Below, one piece after another: positions 24,496-33,342 of a DNA stretch of 64,000 nt. The position numbers and the translations under genes are program-made. Positions within the stretch are counted from its first letter, which is position 1; every line of letters starts with the position of its first letter. This DNA is from Thermoactinospora rubra (lineage in GTDB: Bacteria > Actinomycetota > Actinomycetes > Streptosporangiales > Streptosporangiaceae): contig NZ_MSZZ01000022.1 of assembly GCF_002093975.1 (NCBI RefSeq), forward strand, positions 144,478 through 208,477, written 5' to 3'. Under the pieces are notes generated by a model, which saw nothing but the letters and a program-made list of their open reading frames with translations, ran no database searches and had not been told where the DNA came from.

Positions 24496-26877
24496 TTATC
24501 GCAGCGCGGCGAGCACCTGGTCGCGGACCTCGTTGCGCTGCGCGTCGTCGCTGAGGGGGCGACCGGCGCGATCGACCACGTAGAAGACGTCCACCGCCTC
24601 CGCGCCCAGAGTCTCCACACGAGCAGCTTTCACGTCAAGTCCGCACTCGCCGAAAGCGCGCCCAATCCGCCACAAAAGCCCAGGTCGGTCGTGGGCTCTG
24701 ACTTCGACAACTGTCGCTGTGGCAGAAGCGTCGTCAACAAGGGAGACACGCGGAGGGGCGACGGGGACCCGCGCGGGCCGGACCGAGCGGGTACGGCGGG
24801 CCAGGCGCTGTTCGATGTCGAGCCGCCCGGCCAGGACCAGCCGCAGGTCGGCCTCCAGCGTGGCGGGGTCGGGCGGCGAGCCGTACTCGGGGATGACCGA
24901 GAACTCGATGACGGCGGTCGACCCGGCGGAGGCGGCGGAGGCCGAGCGGACCACCAGGTGGTGTGCCGCGAGCACGCCCGCCGCCCGCCACAGCAGGCCG
25001 GGGCGGTCGGGCGCGACGACGGTGACGGCGGTGCCGTTGACCCGGACCGCACCGCCGCCGTGCCGGGCCAGCGCGGCCTGCTCGGGCGAGAGGGCGGGCG
25101 GCCTGGGCGGCGGCGAGCCGGCGAGCACCGAGCGGACGCGGCGCACCAGGTCGGCGACCAGGCCCGCCTTCCAGGAGTTCCACGCGGCCGGGCCGGTGGC
25201 GTGGCCGTCCGCGACGGCCAGCGCGGCCAGCAGGCCGAGCACCTCCCGGTCGCCGACCGCCCCGGCGACCTTCTCGATCGTCACCGGGTCGTCCAGGTCG
25301 CGGCGCGTGGCGGTCTCGGGCAGCAGCAGGTGGTGGCGCACGACGGTGGCGAGGATCTCCACGTCGGCGGGGGGCAGCCCGATGCGGGCGCCGATGTCGC
25401 GCACCACGACCTCGCCGGTGGCCGAGTGGTCGCCGGGCCAGCCCTTGCCGATGTCGTGCAGCAGGGCGGCGATGAGCAGCAGGTCGGGCCGGGAGACCTC
25501 GCGGGTGTGCGCGGCGGCGTTGGCGGCCGTCTCGATCAGGTGGCGGTCGACCGTGAAGCGGTGGATCGGGTTGCGCTGCGGCCGGTGCCGTACCCGCTCC
25601 CAGTCGGGCAGCAGCTTGACCAGCACGCCCGCCTGGTCCAGCTCCTCCCAGACGGGTACGGCGGCGCGCCCGGCGCCCAGCAGCGCCACGAGCGCGTCGC
25701 GGGCCTCGGGCGGCCACGGCACCGGCATCGGCGGCGACTGGGCCGCCAGCGTGGAGACGGTGGCCGGGGCGAGGGGCAGCCCGGCCTCGGCCGCGGCGGC
25801 CGCCGCGCGCAGGACGAGCACGGGATCCTTGCGGGGGTCGGCCCCGCGGGCGAGCACGACCTCGCCGCCGTGCTCGACCACGCCGTCGGCCACCGGCCTG
25901 CGCCCGCGCGGCTGCGGACCGGCCAGCAGGCGGTCGACGGCGCGCCAGGTGCCGTCGAAGGCGTGGGAGACGGTACGGCCGGCCTCGGCCAGCCTGCGCA
26001 TGAGCGCGTCGGCGTCCAGCAGGCCCAGCGCGCCGGCCACGGCGTCCTGCTCCTGCAGGACCAGCCGGTCGGCGCCGCGCGCGGTCACCACGTGGAGGGC
26101 GTGGCGGACGTCGAGGATGAACTCGTAGGCCTCGCGGACCCGGGGCCCGGGGGCGGAGGCCACCCAGGCGGCGGCGACGGCCTGCATGGCCTGCACGTCG
26201 CGCAGGCCGCCGCGGCAGTCCTTGAGGTCGGGTTCGAGGAGGAAGGCGAGCTCGCCGCAGCTCTCGGCGCGGCGGTCCGCGGCCTCGCGCAGCTCGGCGA
26301 GGCGGCGGCGGGAGTCGGCCCGCCACTCGGCGAGCACCGCCTCCCGCGCCTTCCTCGTCAGCTCGGGATCGCCCGCGACGTGCCTGGCCTGGATCAGGCC
26401 CAGCGCGGCCTTGAGGTCCTCGCGGGCGACCTGCACGGCCTCCTCGACCGTGCGCACCGAGTGGTCGAGGCCGACGCCGGAGTCCCAGATCGGGTACCAG
26501 ATCCGGTCCGCGACCACGGCGATGTCGTGGCTGCCGTCGTGCAGCAGGACCAGATCCAGGTCGCTGCCCGGCGCGAGCTCCCCCCGCCCCAGACTCCCCA
26601 CCGCGACCATGGTCACGCCTCCGGCGTGACGGCTCGGGGCGCCTTCAAAGCCTGCTCTTCCCTCGTCGCGGTGAGGGCGCTGGGCGCCCTCACCGCTCCT
26701 CAGTCCAGAGCCGGCCGCGCCCCTCGCGGGCTCGGGCGTTGGACGCCCTCGCCAACCCTCAGTGGTGGACGTGCCCCGGGCGAGGAGCGCGGTGGCGAGG
26801 AGATCACGCAACCAGCGGTCGATCTCGGCGGTCCGCGACGAGCGCTCCGCCGAGAACGAACGGACCGAATCTCTCAC
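24496..26877 (-). CDS. glnD: PII uridylyltransferase GlnD
   Basis: A 793-aa nitrogen-status sensor that modifies the PII protein GlnB. Order: nucleotidyltransferase domain (GSLGRGELAPGSDLDLVLLHD, about residue 95), linker and substrate-binding helices, HD domain for removal of the modification (HDIGKGWPGDHS, near 474), then two ACT domains (about 615-690 and 720-793) for glutamine sensing. The GTG start overlaps the glnB stop (GTGA). The ORF can be extended to an ATG at 26940 only by running through glnB. An extra ~50-residue segment (about residues 41-89), rich in Gly, Arg and Pro, separates the N-terminal helix from the catalytic motif and coincides with three DNA hairpins. Confidence 0.94.
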   Translation of the reverse strand: MRDSVRSFSAERSSRTAEIDRWLRDLLATALLARGTSTTEGWRGRPTPEPARGAAGSGLRSGEGAQRPHRDEGRAGFEGAPSRHAGGVTMVAVGSLGRGELAPGSDLDLVLLHDGSHDIAVVADRIWYPIWDSGVGLDHSVRTVEEAVQVAREDLKAALGLIQARHVAGDPELTRKAREAVLAEWRADSRRRLAELREAADRRAESCGELAFLLEPDLKDCRGGLRDVQAMQAVAAAWVASAPGPRVREAYEFILDVRHALHVVTARGADRLVLQEQDAVAGALGLLDADALMRRLAEAGRTVSHAFDGTWRAVDRLLAGPQPRGRRPVADGVVEHGGEVVLARGADPRKDPVLVLRAAAAAAEAGLPLAPATVSTLAAQSPPMPVPWPPEARDALVALLGAGRAAVPVWEELDQAGVLVKLLPDWERVRHRPQRNPIHRFTVDRHLIETAANAAAHTREVSRPDLLLIAALLHDIGKGWPGDHSATGEVVVRDIGARIGLPPADVEILATVVRHHLLLPETATRRDLDDPVTIEKVAGAVGDREVLGLLAALAVADGHATGPAAWNSWKAGLVADLVRRVRSVLAGSPPPRPPALSPEQAALARHGGGAVRVNGTAVTVVAPDRPGLLWRAAGVLAAHHLVVRSASAASAGSTAVIEFSVIPEYGSPPDPATLEADLRLVLAGRLDIEQRLARRTRSVRPARVPVAPPRVSLVDDASATATVVEVRAHDRPGLLWRIGRAFGECGLDVKAARVETLGAEAVDVFYVVDRAGRPLSDDAQRNEVRDQVLAALR
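26612..26748. repeat. Cluster of three hairpins inside the 5' part of glnD
   Basis: Stem-loops GTCACGCC-TCC-GGCGTGAC (26612-26630), GTGAGGGCGC-TGG with GCGCCCTCAC (26671-26693) and GGGCGT-TGG-ACGCCC (26734-26748). The last two belong to an imperfect ~45-base duplication whose units continue into CCTCAGT. All three have 3-base loops. The block adds an in-frame low-complexity insertion to GlnD and looks like a small palindromic repeat element. Confidence 0.6.
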
Positions 26878-27212
26878 AGGGCCTCGGGGCCCCGCTCTCC
26901 GGTGCGGACCCGTACCACGGTGTCCACGGGCACGGACCACACCTTCCCGTCGCCGATCTTCCCGGTCTGGGCGGCCTTGACGATGACGTCGATGACGTCC
27001 TCGGCGTCCTCCTCGTCGGCCAGCACCTCGACGCGCACCTTGGGCACCAGGTCGACCTGGTACTCGGCGCCGCGGTAGACCTCGGTGTGGCCGCGCTGGC
27101 GGCCGTAGCCGCTGGCCTCGCTGACCGTCATGCCCTTGATGCCGAACTGCTCCAGGGCGGCCTTGACGTCATCGAGCTTGAAGGGCTTGATGACCGCGGT
27201 GATGAGTCTCAT
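26874..27212 (-). CDS. glnB: Nitrogen regulatory protein PII
   Basis: A 112-aa PII signalling protein, full-length. The T-loop holds Tyr51 (GHTEVYRGAEY), the residue uridylylated or adenylylated in this family, and a C-terminal signature GKIGDGKVW. PII trimers read 2-oxoglutarate and ATP/ADP and gate the ammonium channel AmtB. The genes amtB-glnB-glnD overlap by four bases each, the standard actinobacterial nitrogen operon. Confidence 0.97.
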   Translation of the reverse strand: MRLITAVIKPFKLDDVKAALEQFGIKGMTVSEASGYGRQRGHTEVYRGAEYQVDLVPKVRVEVLADEEDAEDVIDVIVKAAQTGKIGDGKVWSVPVDTVVRVRTGERGPEAL

Positions 27213-28561
27213 GCGTCCACCTTCTTAGCTGCGGAGGGCACGGGGCCGTTGGCGGAGACCACGCCGGAGGCGTGGACGCTGCCGAGGTCGTAGCCGGTCT
27301 CGGCGTGGGTGGTGATGTCGATGCCGGTCACCTCGGCCTCCTCGGCGATGCGGAAGCCCATGGTCTTGTCGATGAGCTTGCCCAGCACCCAGGAGATCAC
27401 GAAGGAGTACGCGCCCACCGCGACCGGGCCGAGGATCTGCAGGCCGAGCTGGGTGAGGCCGCCGCCGTACAGCAGGCCCTTGTTCTGGCCGGGCAGGAAG
27501 GGGTAGGCGGCGACGAAGCCGAGCGACACGGCGCCGATCACGCCGCCGACCAGGTGGACGCCGACGACGTCGAGGGAGTCGTCGTAGCCGAGCTTGTTCT
27601 TCAGGCCGACCGCGTAGCAGCAGACGACGCCGGCGAGCAGGCCGATGACCACGGCCGCCCAGGGGTCGACGAAGCCGCAGGCGGGGGTGATGGCGACCAG
27701 GCCGGCGACCGCGCCGGAGGCCACGCCGAGGGTGGTGGAGTGCTTGTCGCGCAGTTTCTCCACGACGATCCAGGCGCCCGCGGCGACGGCGGTGGCGATC
27801 TGGGTGTTCATGAAGGCCAGGCCAGCGGTCTGGTCGGCGGCCAGCTCGGAGCCGGCGTTGAAGCCGAACCAGCCGAACCACAGCAGGCCGGTGCCGAGCA
27901 GGACCAGCGTGAGGTTGTGCGGCCGCATCGGCTCCTTGCCCCAGCCCTTGCGCTTGCCGAGCACCAGGGCGAGCGCCAGGGCGGCGGCGCCGGCGTTGAT
28001 GTGGACGACCGTGCCGCCCGCGAAGTCCTCGATGCCCAGGTCGGTCAGCCAGCCGCCGCCCCAGACCCAGTGCGCCACGGGGAAGTACACCAGCGTGGCC
28101 CACAGCGTGGCGAAGGCCACCCAGGCGCCGAACTTGGCGCGGTCGGCGATGGCGCCGCTGATCAGCGCGACGGTGATGATGGCGAAGGTGAGCTGGAAGG
28201 CCGAGTAGACCATCATCGGGAAGTTGTCGACGGCCGCGGCCTCGGCGGTGATCTGCTTGGCCGCGTCCTCGACGATGAGGTTCTCGTAGACGGCGTTGAA
28301 GACGCCCGCCAGCCCCAAGTAGTCCAGACCACCGATGATCTTGTCCACCGCGCCGTTCCCGGCCGAGTCGAAGAACAGCGAGAACCCGTAGAGAACCCAG
28401 GTGATCGTCACCACGATGATGCTGACGAAGGACATCATCATCATGTTGAGCACGCTCTTGGCCCGGGTCATGCCCCCGTAGAAGAACGCGAGGCCCGGAG
28501 TCATCAGCAGCACCAGGGCGGTGCATACCAGCATCCAGGCGGTAGTGCCGCTATCGATCAT
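27209..28561 (-). CDS. amtB: Ammonium transporter AmtB
   Basis: A 450-aa channel with eleven predicted membrane helices. The twin-histidine pore is visible (YFPVAHWVWGGGW and DVVGVHLVGGVIGA), as are the Phe gate region and the hydrophilic C-terminal tail that contacts PII. It begins MIDSGTTAWMLVCTALVLLMTPGLAFFYGG, the mature N-terminus of actinobacterial AmtB with no cleaved signal peptide. First gene of the operon; a GlnR-like box lies about 170 bases upstream. Confidence 0.96.
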   Translation of the reverse strand: MIDSGTTAWMLVCTALVLLMTPGLAFFYGGMTRAKSVLNMMMMSFVSIIVVTITWVLYGFSLFFDSAGNGAVDKIIGGLDYLGLAGVFNAVYENLIVEDAAKQITAEAAAVDNFPMMVYSAFQLTFAIITVALISGAIADRAKFGAWVAFATLWATLVYFPVAHWVWGGGWLTDLGIEDFAGGTVVHINAGAAALALALVLGKRKGWGKEPMRPHNLTLVLLGTGLLWFGWFGFNAGSELAADQTAGLAFMNTQIATAVAAGAWIVVEKLRDKHSTTLGVASGAVAGLVAITPACGFVDPWAAVVIGLLAGVVCCYAVGLKNKLGYDDSLDVVGVHLVGGVIGAVSLGFVAAYPFLPGQNKGLLYGGGLTQLGLQILGPVAVGAYSFVISWVLGKLIDKTMGFRIAEEAEVTGIDITTHAETGYDLGSVHASGVVSANGPVPSAAKKVDA

Positions 28562-28700
28562 CGATGCGACCCTCCTTCAATTGGCGTGTGGCCCGTCTTT
28601 CGTGTCGCAGTGATCGCTTCCAGGGCACCGTCGACCGGCCGCGCACTGACGTTGACGAGAAGGGTGTTCTTCCGCCGTTTCACGCCTCGACCAGGCATGT

Positions 28701-28714
28701 TTCACGTTCGTGAA
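28701..28714. promoter_or_regulatory. Inverted repeat upstream of amtB
   Basis: TTCACG-TT-CGTGAA, a perfect 6-bp inverted repeat in the 269-base divergent region between amtB and the siderophore-binding gene. Potential operator; regulator unknown. Confidence 0.3.
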
Positions 28715-28729
28715 TCTCCACGCCGGGGT

Positions 28730-28768
28730 GTTTCCATCATGTTTCGGACACCTCACAACAGAGGTAAC
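28730..28768 (-). promoter_or_regulatory. Candidate GlnR box for amtB-glnB-glnD
   Basis: Read toward amtB the half-sites are GTTAC, seven bases, GTGAG, six bases, GAAAC, six bases, GAAAC. The published actinomycete GlnR consensus is gTnAC-n6-GaAAC repeated, so order and spacing agree well with small deviations. amtB is a classic GlnR target. Binding is inferred. Confidence 0.5.
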
Positions 28769-28786
28769 GGAACACCGCCTCTACAC

Positions 28787-28805
28787 TAAGGCGAGCCTTA
28801 CCTAA
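28787..28805 (+). promoter_or_regulatory. Iron box (IdeR/DmdR-type operator)
   Basis: TAAGGCGAGCCTTACCTAA is close to the reverse complement of the 19-bp iron box TTAGGTTAGGCTAACCTAA used by DtxR-family repressors. It lies 26 bases before the siderophore-binding protein start and overlaps a -10-like TACACT, so iron-loaded repressor would block transcription. Confidence 0.7.
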
Positions 28806-28830
28806 TCCCCTACGTGAGGACTGTCTGCCC

Positions 28831-29757
28831 ATGCGTCTGCGCCTGGCCGCTCTCGCCATGCTGCCCCTCGTCGCCCTGTCGGCCTGCGGGTCGTCCACCT
28901 CCGCCGGAGCGGACGGCCCCACCCGGACGGTCAAGCACGCCATGGGGACCACGCAGGTCCCGATGACCCCCAAGCGGGTGGTCGTGCTGGACACCGACAA
29001 GCTCGACACGCTGGTCTCCCTCGGGATGAGCCCCGTCGGCGCCGCCCAGGCGGGCGAGAGCCAGAAGTGGCCCGCCTACCTCGGCTCGGCCCTGGCCGCC
29101 ACCAAGCCGGTGGGCACCCTGCAGCAGCCGAGCATCGAGGCCATCTCGGCACTCAAGCCCGACCTCATCCTCGGCTCGAAGTTCCGCCAGGAGGCCTTCT
29201 ACGACAAGCTGAGCAAGATCGCGCCGACCGTCTTCACCGAGAAGGTGGGCGTCACGTGGAAGGAGAACTTCCTCCTGGACGCCGAGGCGCTCGGCAAGAA
29301 GGAGCAGGCCGCCAAGCTGCTGGCCGACTACGAGGCACGCGCCAAGCAGATCGGCGCCGGGTACGCCAAGCTCAAGATCAGCATTGTGCGCTTCATGCCC
29401 ACCGAGATCCGCATGTACGGCCCCGAGTCCTTCAGCGGCATCGTCGTCGGCGACGCGGGCATCGGCCGCCCCGAGCCGCAGCTGCTGGCGAACCAGCCGG
29501 ACAAGCGCTTCGGCAAGCTGTCGCAGGAGAACCTGGCCCTGGCCGACGGCGACGCCCTCTTCTACAGCGCGTACGGCGAAGCCGCCAAGGAGCAGCAGGC
29601 CCAGATCACGGCCGGACCGCTGTGGAAGAACCTCAAGGCGGTCTCGGCCGGGCATGCGTTCAACGTCGACGACGAGGTGTGGATGCTGGGCATCGGCGTC
29701 ACCGCCGCCGGCAAGATCCTCGACGACCTCGACAAGTACCTCAAGCCCCTGGCCTGA
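28831..29757 (+). CDS. Iron-siderophore ABC transporter substrate-binding lipoprotein
   Basis: A 308-aa receptor of the FhuD/FatB (TroA-type) superfamily. Signal peptide with lipobox LSAC (Cys about residue 19), then two alpha/beta lobes joined by a long helix (PKRVVVLDTDKLDTLVSLGMSPVGA; PDLILGSKF; NVDDEVWMLGIGVTAAGKILDDL). An iron box upstream supports induction during iron limitation. No permease or ATPase gene is adjacent, so it must feed transporters encoded elsewhere. Confidence 0.9.
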   Translation: MRLRLAALAMLPLVALSACGSSTSAGADGPTRTVKHAMGTTQVPMTPKRVVVLDTDKLDTLVSLGMSPVGAAQAGESQKWPAYLGSALAATKPVGTLQQPSIEAISALKPDLILGSKFRQEAFYDKLSKIAPTVFTEKVGVTWKENFLLDAEALGKKEQAAKLLADYEARAKQIGAGYAKLKISIVRFMPTEIRMYGPESFSGIVVGDAGIGRPEPQLLANQPDKRFGKLSQENLALADGDALFYSAYGEAAKEQQAQITAGPLWKNLKAVSAGHAFNVDDEVWMLGIGVTAAGKILDDLDKYLKPLA

Positions 29758-29779
29758 GAGTCACAGGACCGTAAGTCAC

Positions 29780-29804
29780 GGGCCGCCTGACGGGCAGGTG
29801 GCCC
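29780..29804. terminator. Hairpin between convergent siderophore-receptor and sigma-factor genes
   Basis: GGGCCGCCTG and CAGGTGGCCC arms (one mismatch) around ACGGG, 22 bases after one stop and 26 before the other. Likely a bidirectional terminator. Confidence 0.5.
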
Positions 29805-29829
29805 GAGGGTCAGAGAGTCACGGAGCGGG

Positions 29830-30771
29830 TCAGGCGGCCGAGGAGGCCATCTTCCGCAGCCGGGCCAGCGCGTCGCGCTCGATGCGGCGCGCCCGGTCGC
29901 GGCCGATGCCGTAGCGCTCCCCCACCTCGGTGAGGGTGTGCTCGCGGCCGTCCACCAGCCCGTAGCGCCAGCGCAGCATGTCGCGGGTGGCGCCCTCCAG
30001 ACCGGTCAGCCACTCGTCCAGCCGCTCCCGCTCGATGCTGTCGATCGCCTGCTGCTCCGGGTCGGCCCAGGTCTCATCCGCGATCATGTCGCCCAGCTCG
30101 GTCTCGTCCTCGTCGCCCACGCCCAGCTGGAGCGAGACCGGGTCGGAGGCCCAGCGGCGCAGCTCGCGCACCCGCTCGATGGGCAGGTCGAGCACCTCGG
30201 CCAGCTCGTCGTCGCTCGGCTCGACGTCCAGCTCGGCCAGCATGTCGCGGCGCACCCGCATCAGCCGGGTCATCTGCTCGCCGGCGTGCGTGGGCAGCCG
30301 AACCGGGCGGGCCTGCTCGTGGATCGCGCGCCCCACCGACTGGCGGATCCACCACGTGGCGTAGGTCGAGAACTTGTAGCCGCGCCGGTAGTCGAACTTC
30401 TCCACCGCGCGGACCAGGCCCAGGTTCCCCTCCTGGACCAGGTCGATCAGCGGCATCCCGCGGCCGGAGTACTTGCGCGCCACGGCCACCACCAGCCGCA
30501 GGTTGGCCTGGATGAACTCCTCCTTGGCCCGCTGTCCGGAGATCGCCAGGCGCTCGAGCTCCTCGTCCGTGGCGTCCCCGATGCGCGGCTCCGTGCCTCC
30601 CCCGTCCAGCAACTGCTCGGCGAAGAGCCCCGCTTCGATGCGCTTGGCGAGCTCGACCTCCTCCTCCGCGGTGAGGAGCGGGACCTTCCCGATCTCCGCC
30701 AGGTAGGTCCCGAGCAGGTCGCGTTCCGCGGCCGCCTGCTCCTGCGTGCGATTCCCCGTAGGCCTTGCCAT
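29830..30771 (-). CDS. Group 2 sigma-70 family RNA polymerase sigma factor
   Basis: A 313-aa sigma factor. Region 1.2 (DLLGTYLAEIGKVPLLTAEEEVELAKRIEAG), region 2 (NLRLVVAVARKYSGRGMPLIDLVQEGNLGLVRAVEKFDYRRGYKFSTYATWWIRQSV), region 3 (LPTHAGEQMTRLMRVRRDM) and region 4 (LEGATRDMLRWRYGLVDGREHTLTEVGERYGIGRDRARRIERDALARL) are complete. It lacks the long acidic N-terminal region 1.1 of the housekeeping HrdB, so it is an HrdA/C/D- or SigB-like alternative factor recognising near-consensus promoters. No anti-sigma gene is adjacent. Confidence 0.92.
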   Translation of the reverse strand: MARPTGNRTQEQAAAERDLLGTYLAEIGKVPLLTAEEEVELAKRIEAGLFAEQLLDGGGTEPRIGDATDEELERLAISGQRAKEEFIQANLRLVVAVARKYSGRGMPLIDLVQEGNLGLVRAVEKFDYRRGYKFSTYATWWIRQSVGRAIHEQARPVRLPTHAGEQMTRLMRVRRDMLAELDVEPSDDELAEVLDLPIERVRELRRWASDPVSLQLGVGDEDETELGDMIADETWADPEQQAIDSIERERLDEWLTGLEGATRDMLRWRYGLVDGREHTLTEVGERYGIGRDRARRIERDALARLRKMASSAA

Positions 30772-30872
30772 CCCCAGGCACCTCGTTCCCGCAGCTGCGT
30801 TCTATACCCCGGCAACGTTTCGCCCGATGCAAAGATTCCCTCAAGGGGTACGCCTGGAGGACGGTTCTGCTC

Positions 30873-30890
30873 CTCCTCCTTCAGGAGGAG
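30873..30890 (-). terminator. Hairpin at the end of hutI
   Basis: CTCCTCCT-TC-AGGAGGAG, perfect 8-bp arms spanning the hutI stop codon. A similar CTCCTCC/GGAGGAG hairpin closes the leftward operon at 41960-41977. Confidence 0.5.
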
Positions 30891-32002
30891 ACGACCCGGC
30901 GCACCAGCGGCACCCCGGGGCGGTAGGCGAGGTGGACGTAGGAGGGCGCGTCGAGGATCACCAGGTCGGCGCGCGATCCGGGACGCAGGACGCCCACGTC
31001 GTCACGTCGCAGCGCCCTCGCTCCGCCGTACGTGGCGGCCCTGACGGCCTCCAGCGGGGTCATGCCCATCTCCCGTACGGCCAGCGCGATGCAGAAGGGC
31101 ATGGAGGTGGTGTAGGAGGAGCCCGGGTTGCAGTCGGTGGCCAGGGCGACGGTCACACCCGCGTCCAGCAGCCGGCGCGCGTCCGGGTACGGCGAGCGGG
31201 TGGAGAACTCCGCGCCCGGCAGCAGCGTGGCGACCGTGCCGGAGGAGGCCAGGGCGTCGACGTCGGCGTCGGTGAGGTGCGTGCAGTGGTCGGCCGAGGC
31301 CGCGCCGAGCTCGCACGCGATCTGGACGCCGGGCCCCTCGCCCAGCTGGTTGGCGTGCACGCGCGGCAGCAGCCCGGCCTTGACGCCGGCGGTCAGGATC
31401 TCCCGGGTCTGGTCGCCGTCGAAGGCGCCGCGCTCGCAGAAGACGTCCACCCATTTGGCGTACGGCGCGCACGCGGCGAGCATCTCGCCGGTCACCAGCC
31501 GGACGTAGTCGTCGGCGGGCATGTCGGCGGGCACCACGTGGGCGCCCAGGAAGGTCGTCTCCTCGGTGTGCCGGGCGGCGATGGCCAGCGAGCGGCGCTC
31601 GTCCTCCACCGTGAGCCCGTAGCCGCTCTTGATCTCCACGGTCGTGGTGCCCTGCCGCCGCATCTCCTCCAGCAGCCGGGCCGTGCCGCGCTCCAGCGTG
31701 GCGTCGTCCGCGGCCCTGGTGGCGGCCACCGTGGTCCGGATCCCGCCCGCCGTGTACGGCCGGCCGGACATGCGGGCGTTGAACTCCTCGGTGCGGTCGC
31801 CCGCGAAGACCAGGTGGGCGTGGCTGTCGACGAAGCCGGGGATGACGCAGCCGCCCCGGGCGTCCTCGCGCTCGTCGGCCGCCGGGGCGCGGCTGGAGGG
31901 GCCGACCCAGGCGACCCTGCCGTGCTCGATCACCAGCGCCGCGTCACGGTGCTCCTCGTGCCCGTCGAACAGCAGCCCGATCCCGTCCACGAGCAGGCTC
32001 AT
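30881..32002 (-). CDS. hutI: Imidazolonepropionase
   Basis: A 373-aa amidohydrolase of histidine catabolism that opens the ring of 4-imidazolone-5-propanoate to give N-formimidoyl-glutamate. Metal-binding and active-site motifs are clear: DSHAHLVFAGDR, TTVEIKSGYGL, FLGAHVVP, RVHANQL, SADHCTHL and LATDCNPGSS. Start ATG overlaps the hutF stop (ATGA). Last gene of the block. Confidence 0.95.
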   Translation of the reverse strand: MSLLVDGIGLLFDGHEEHRDAALVIEHGRVAWVGPSSRAPAADEREDARGGCVIPGFVDSHAHLVFAGDRTEEFNARMSGRPYTAGGIRTTVAATRAADDATLERGTARLLEEMRRQGTTTVEIKSGYGLTVEDERRSLAIAARHTEETTFLGAHVVPADMPADDYVRLVTGEMLAACAPYAKWVDVFCERGAFDGDQTREILTAGVKAGLLPRVHANQLGEGPGVQIACELGAASADHCTHLTDADVDALASSGTVATLLPGAEFSTRSPYPDARRLLDAGVTVALATDCNPGSSYTTSMPFCIALAVREMGMTPLEAVRAATYGGARALRRDDVGVLRPGSRADLVILDAPSYVHLAYRPGVPLVRRVVSS

Positions 32003-33342
32003 CCGATCGCCTCTCTCAGCGCTTCCTTCAACGCCTGTTTCAACATCGTCCCGACGTCGCCCAGCACGTGCCGCCCGTCCTCCACGACGCGGCGCCCGCC
32101 GGACACCACGCTGTGCACGTCGGCCGCCGTCGCCGCGAACACCACCGTCTCGACGGCCGTCTCGCGGGTGGCGCCGGCCGTACGGACCGAGTCCAGGCGG
32201 ATGGAGACCAGGTCGGCCCAGGCGCCGGGCACCAGCAGCCCCGCGTCGGGGAAGCCGAGCGAGGAGTGGCCCACGCCGGTCGCGGCCGACAGCAGCTCGT
32301 GCGCCTGCCAGTGGCCGCGCCGCTGGGTGGCCAGGCGCTCGTCGAGCTCCACCGCCCTGGCCTCCTCCAGCAGGTCGACGACGGCGTGGCTGTCGGAGCC
32401 CAGCGTGATCGGCGAGCCGCGCTCGAACAGCGTCCTGGCCGGGCCGATGCCGTCGGCCAGGTCCCGCTCGGTGGTGGGGCACATGCACACGTGGGTCCTC
32501 GACTGGCCCAGCAGCTCGATGTCGACGTCCGACAGGTGGGTGGCGTGGACCGCGGTGGAGCGGGGGCCCAGGGCGCCGTGTTCGGCGAGCACCTGGACGG
32601 GGCTGGCGGCGTACATCTGCACGCAGGCGTCGTTCTCGGCCCGCTGCTCCGACACGTGGGCGTGCAGCGGGGCGGCGTGCTTGTGGGAGAACTCCACCAC
32701 GACGGGCATCTGCTCGGGCGGCACCGCGCGCACCGAGTGGATGGCCGCGCCGATCTCCACGTCGCGCTGCCCGTCGTAGGCGGCGGCCAGCGCCTCCACG
32801 CGGGAGGCCCACCGGTCGGCCGTGCCGTCGCCGAACCGGAGCTGGACCCCCTGCAGCCCGGCGCCGATCCCGCCCGTCAAGTAGCAGGTGTCCAGCAGGG
32901 CGATGCGCAGCCCCGCCTCGCGCGCCGCCCGGACCAGCGCGTGCCCCATCTCGTTGGGGTCGGAGTACGGCTCGCCGCCCGGCCCGTGGTGCAGGTAGTG
33001 GAACTCGCCCACGCAGGTGACGCCGGCCAGCGCCATCTCGGCGTAGACGGCTCTGGCCAGCGCGTAGTAGGAGTCGGGGTCGAGGGCGGCGGCGGTCTCG
33101 TACATCTGGTCGCGCCAGGTCCAGAAGTCGCCCTTGCCGCGCTGGGTCCGGCCCCGCAGCGCCCGGTGGAAGGCGTGGGAGTGCGCGTTGGCCATGCCGG
33201 GGACGGTCAGCCCGGGCAGCCGGACCGCGTCGTGGGCGGGGCCCTGGTCGACGCGGGAGATGCGCTCGCCGTCGGTCTCGATCAGCACGCTCTCGGTGAC
33301 GCCGTCGGCCAGCCAAGCGTACTCGCACCAGTAGGTGGTCAT
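31999..33342 (-). CDS. hutF: N-formimidoyl-L-glutamate deiminase
   Basis: A 447-aa amidohydrolase converting formimidoyl-glutamate to N-formyl-glutamate plus ammonia, the variant branch of histidine degradation used by Pseudomonas and many actinomycetes. Motifs: GMANAHSHAFHRALRGR, CVGEFHYLHH, APLHAHVSEQ, VHATHLS and LGSDSHAVVD, matching HutF/ATZ-TRZ metal enzymes. Coupled by ATGA overlaps to the M20 hydrolase upstream and hutI downstream. Confidence 0.94.
   Translation of the reverse strand: MTTYWCEYAWLADGVTESVLIETDGERISRVDQGPAHDAVRLPGLTVPGMANAHSHAFHRALRGRTQRGKGDFWTWRDQMYETAAALDPDSYYALARAVYAEMALAGVTCVGEFHYLHHGPGGEPYSDPNEMGHALVRAAREAGLRIALLDTCYLTGGIGAGLQGVQLRFGDGTADRWASRVEALAAAYDGQRDVEIGAAIHSVRAVPPEQMPVVVEFSHKHAAPLHAHVSEQRAENDACVQMYAASPVQVLAEHGALGPRSTAVHATHLSDVDIELLGQSRTHVCMCPTTERDLADGIGPARTLFERGSPITLGSDSHAVVDLLEEARAVELDERLATQRRGHWQAHELLSAATGVGHSSLGFPDAGLLVPGAWADLVSIRLDSVRTAGATRETAVETVVFAATAADVHSVVSGGRRVVEDGRHVLGDVGTMLKQALKEALREAIG

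Noticed and set aside
26878..26940. Longer glnD start at 26940
   Set aside because: It would run through the 3' end of glnB, and the extra residues are Arg/Gly-rich and unlike GlnD; the GTG at 26877 overlaps the glnB stop exactly.
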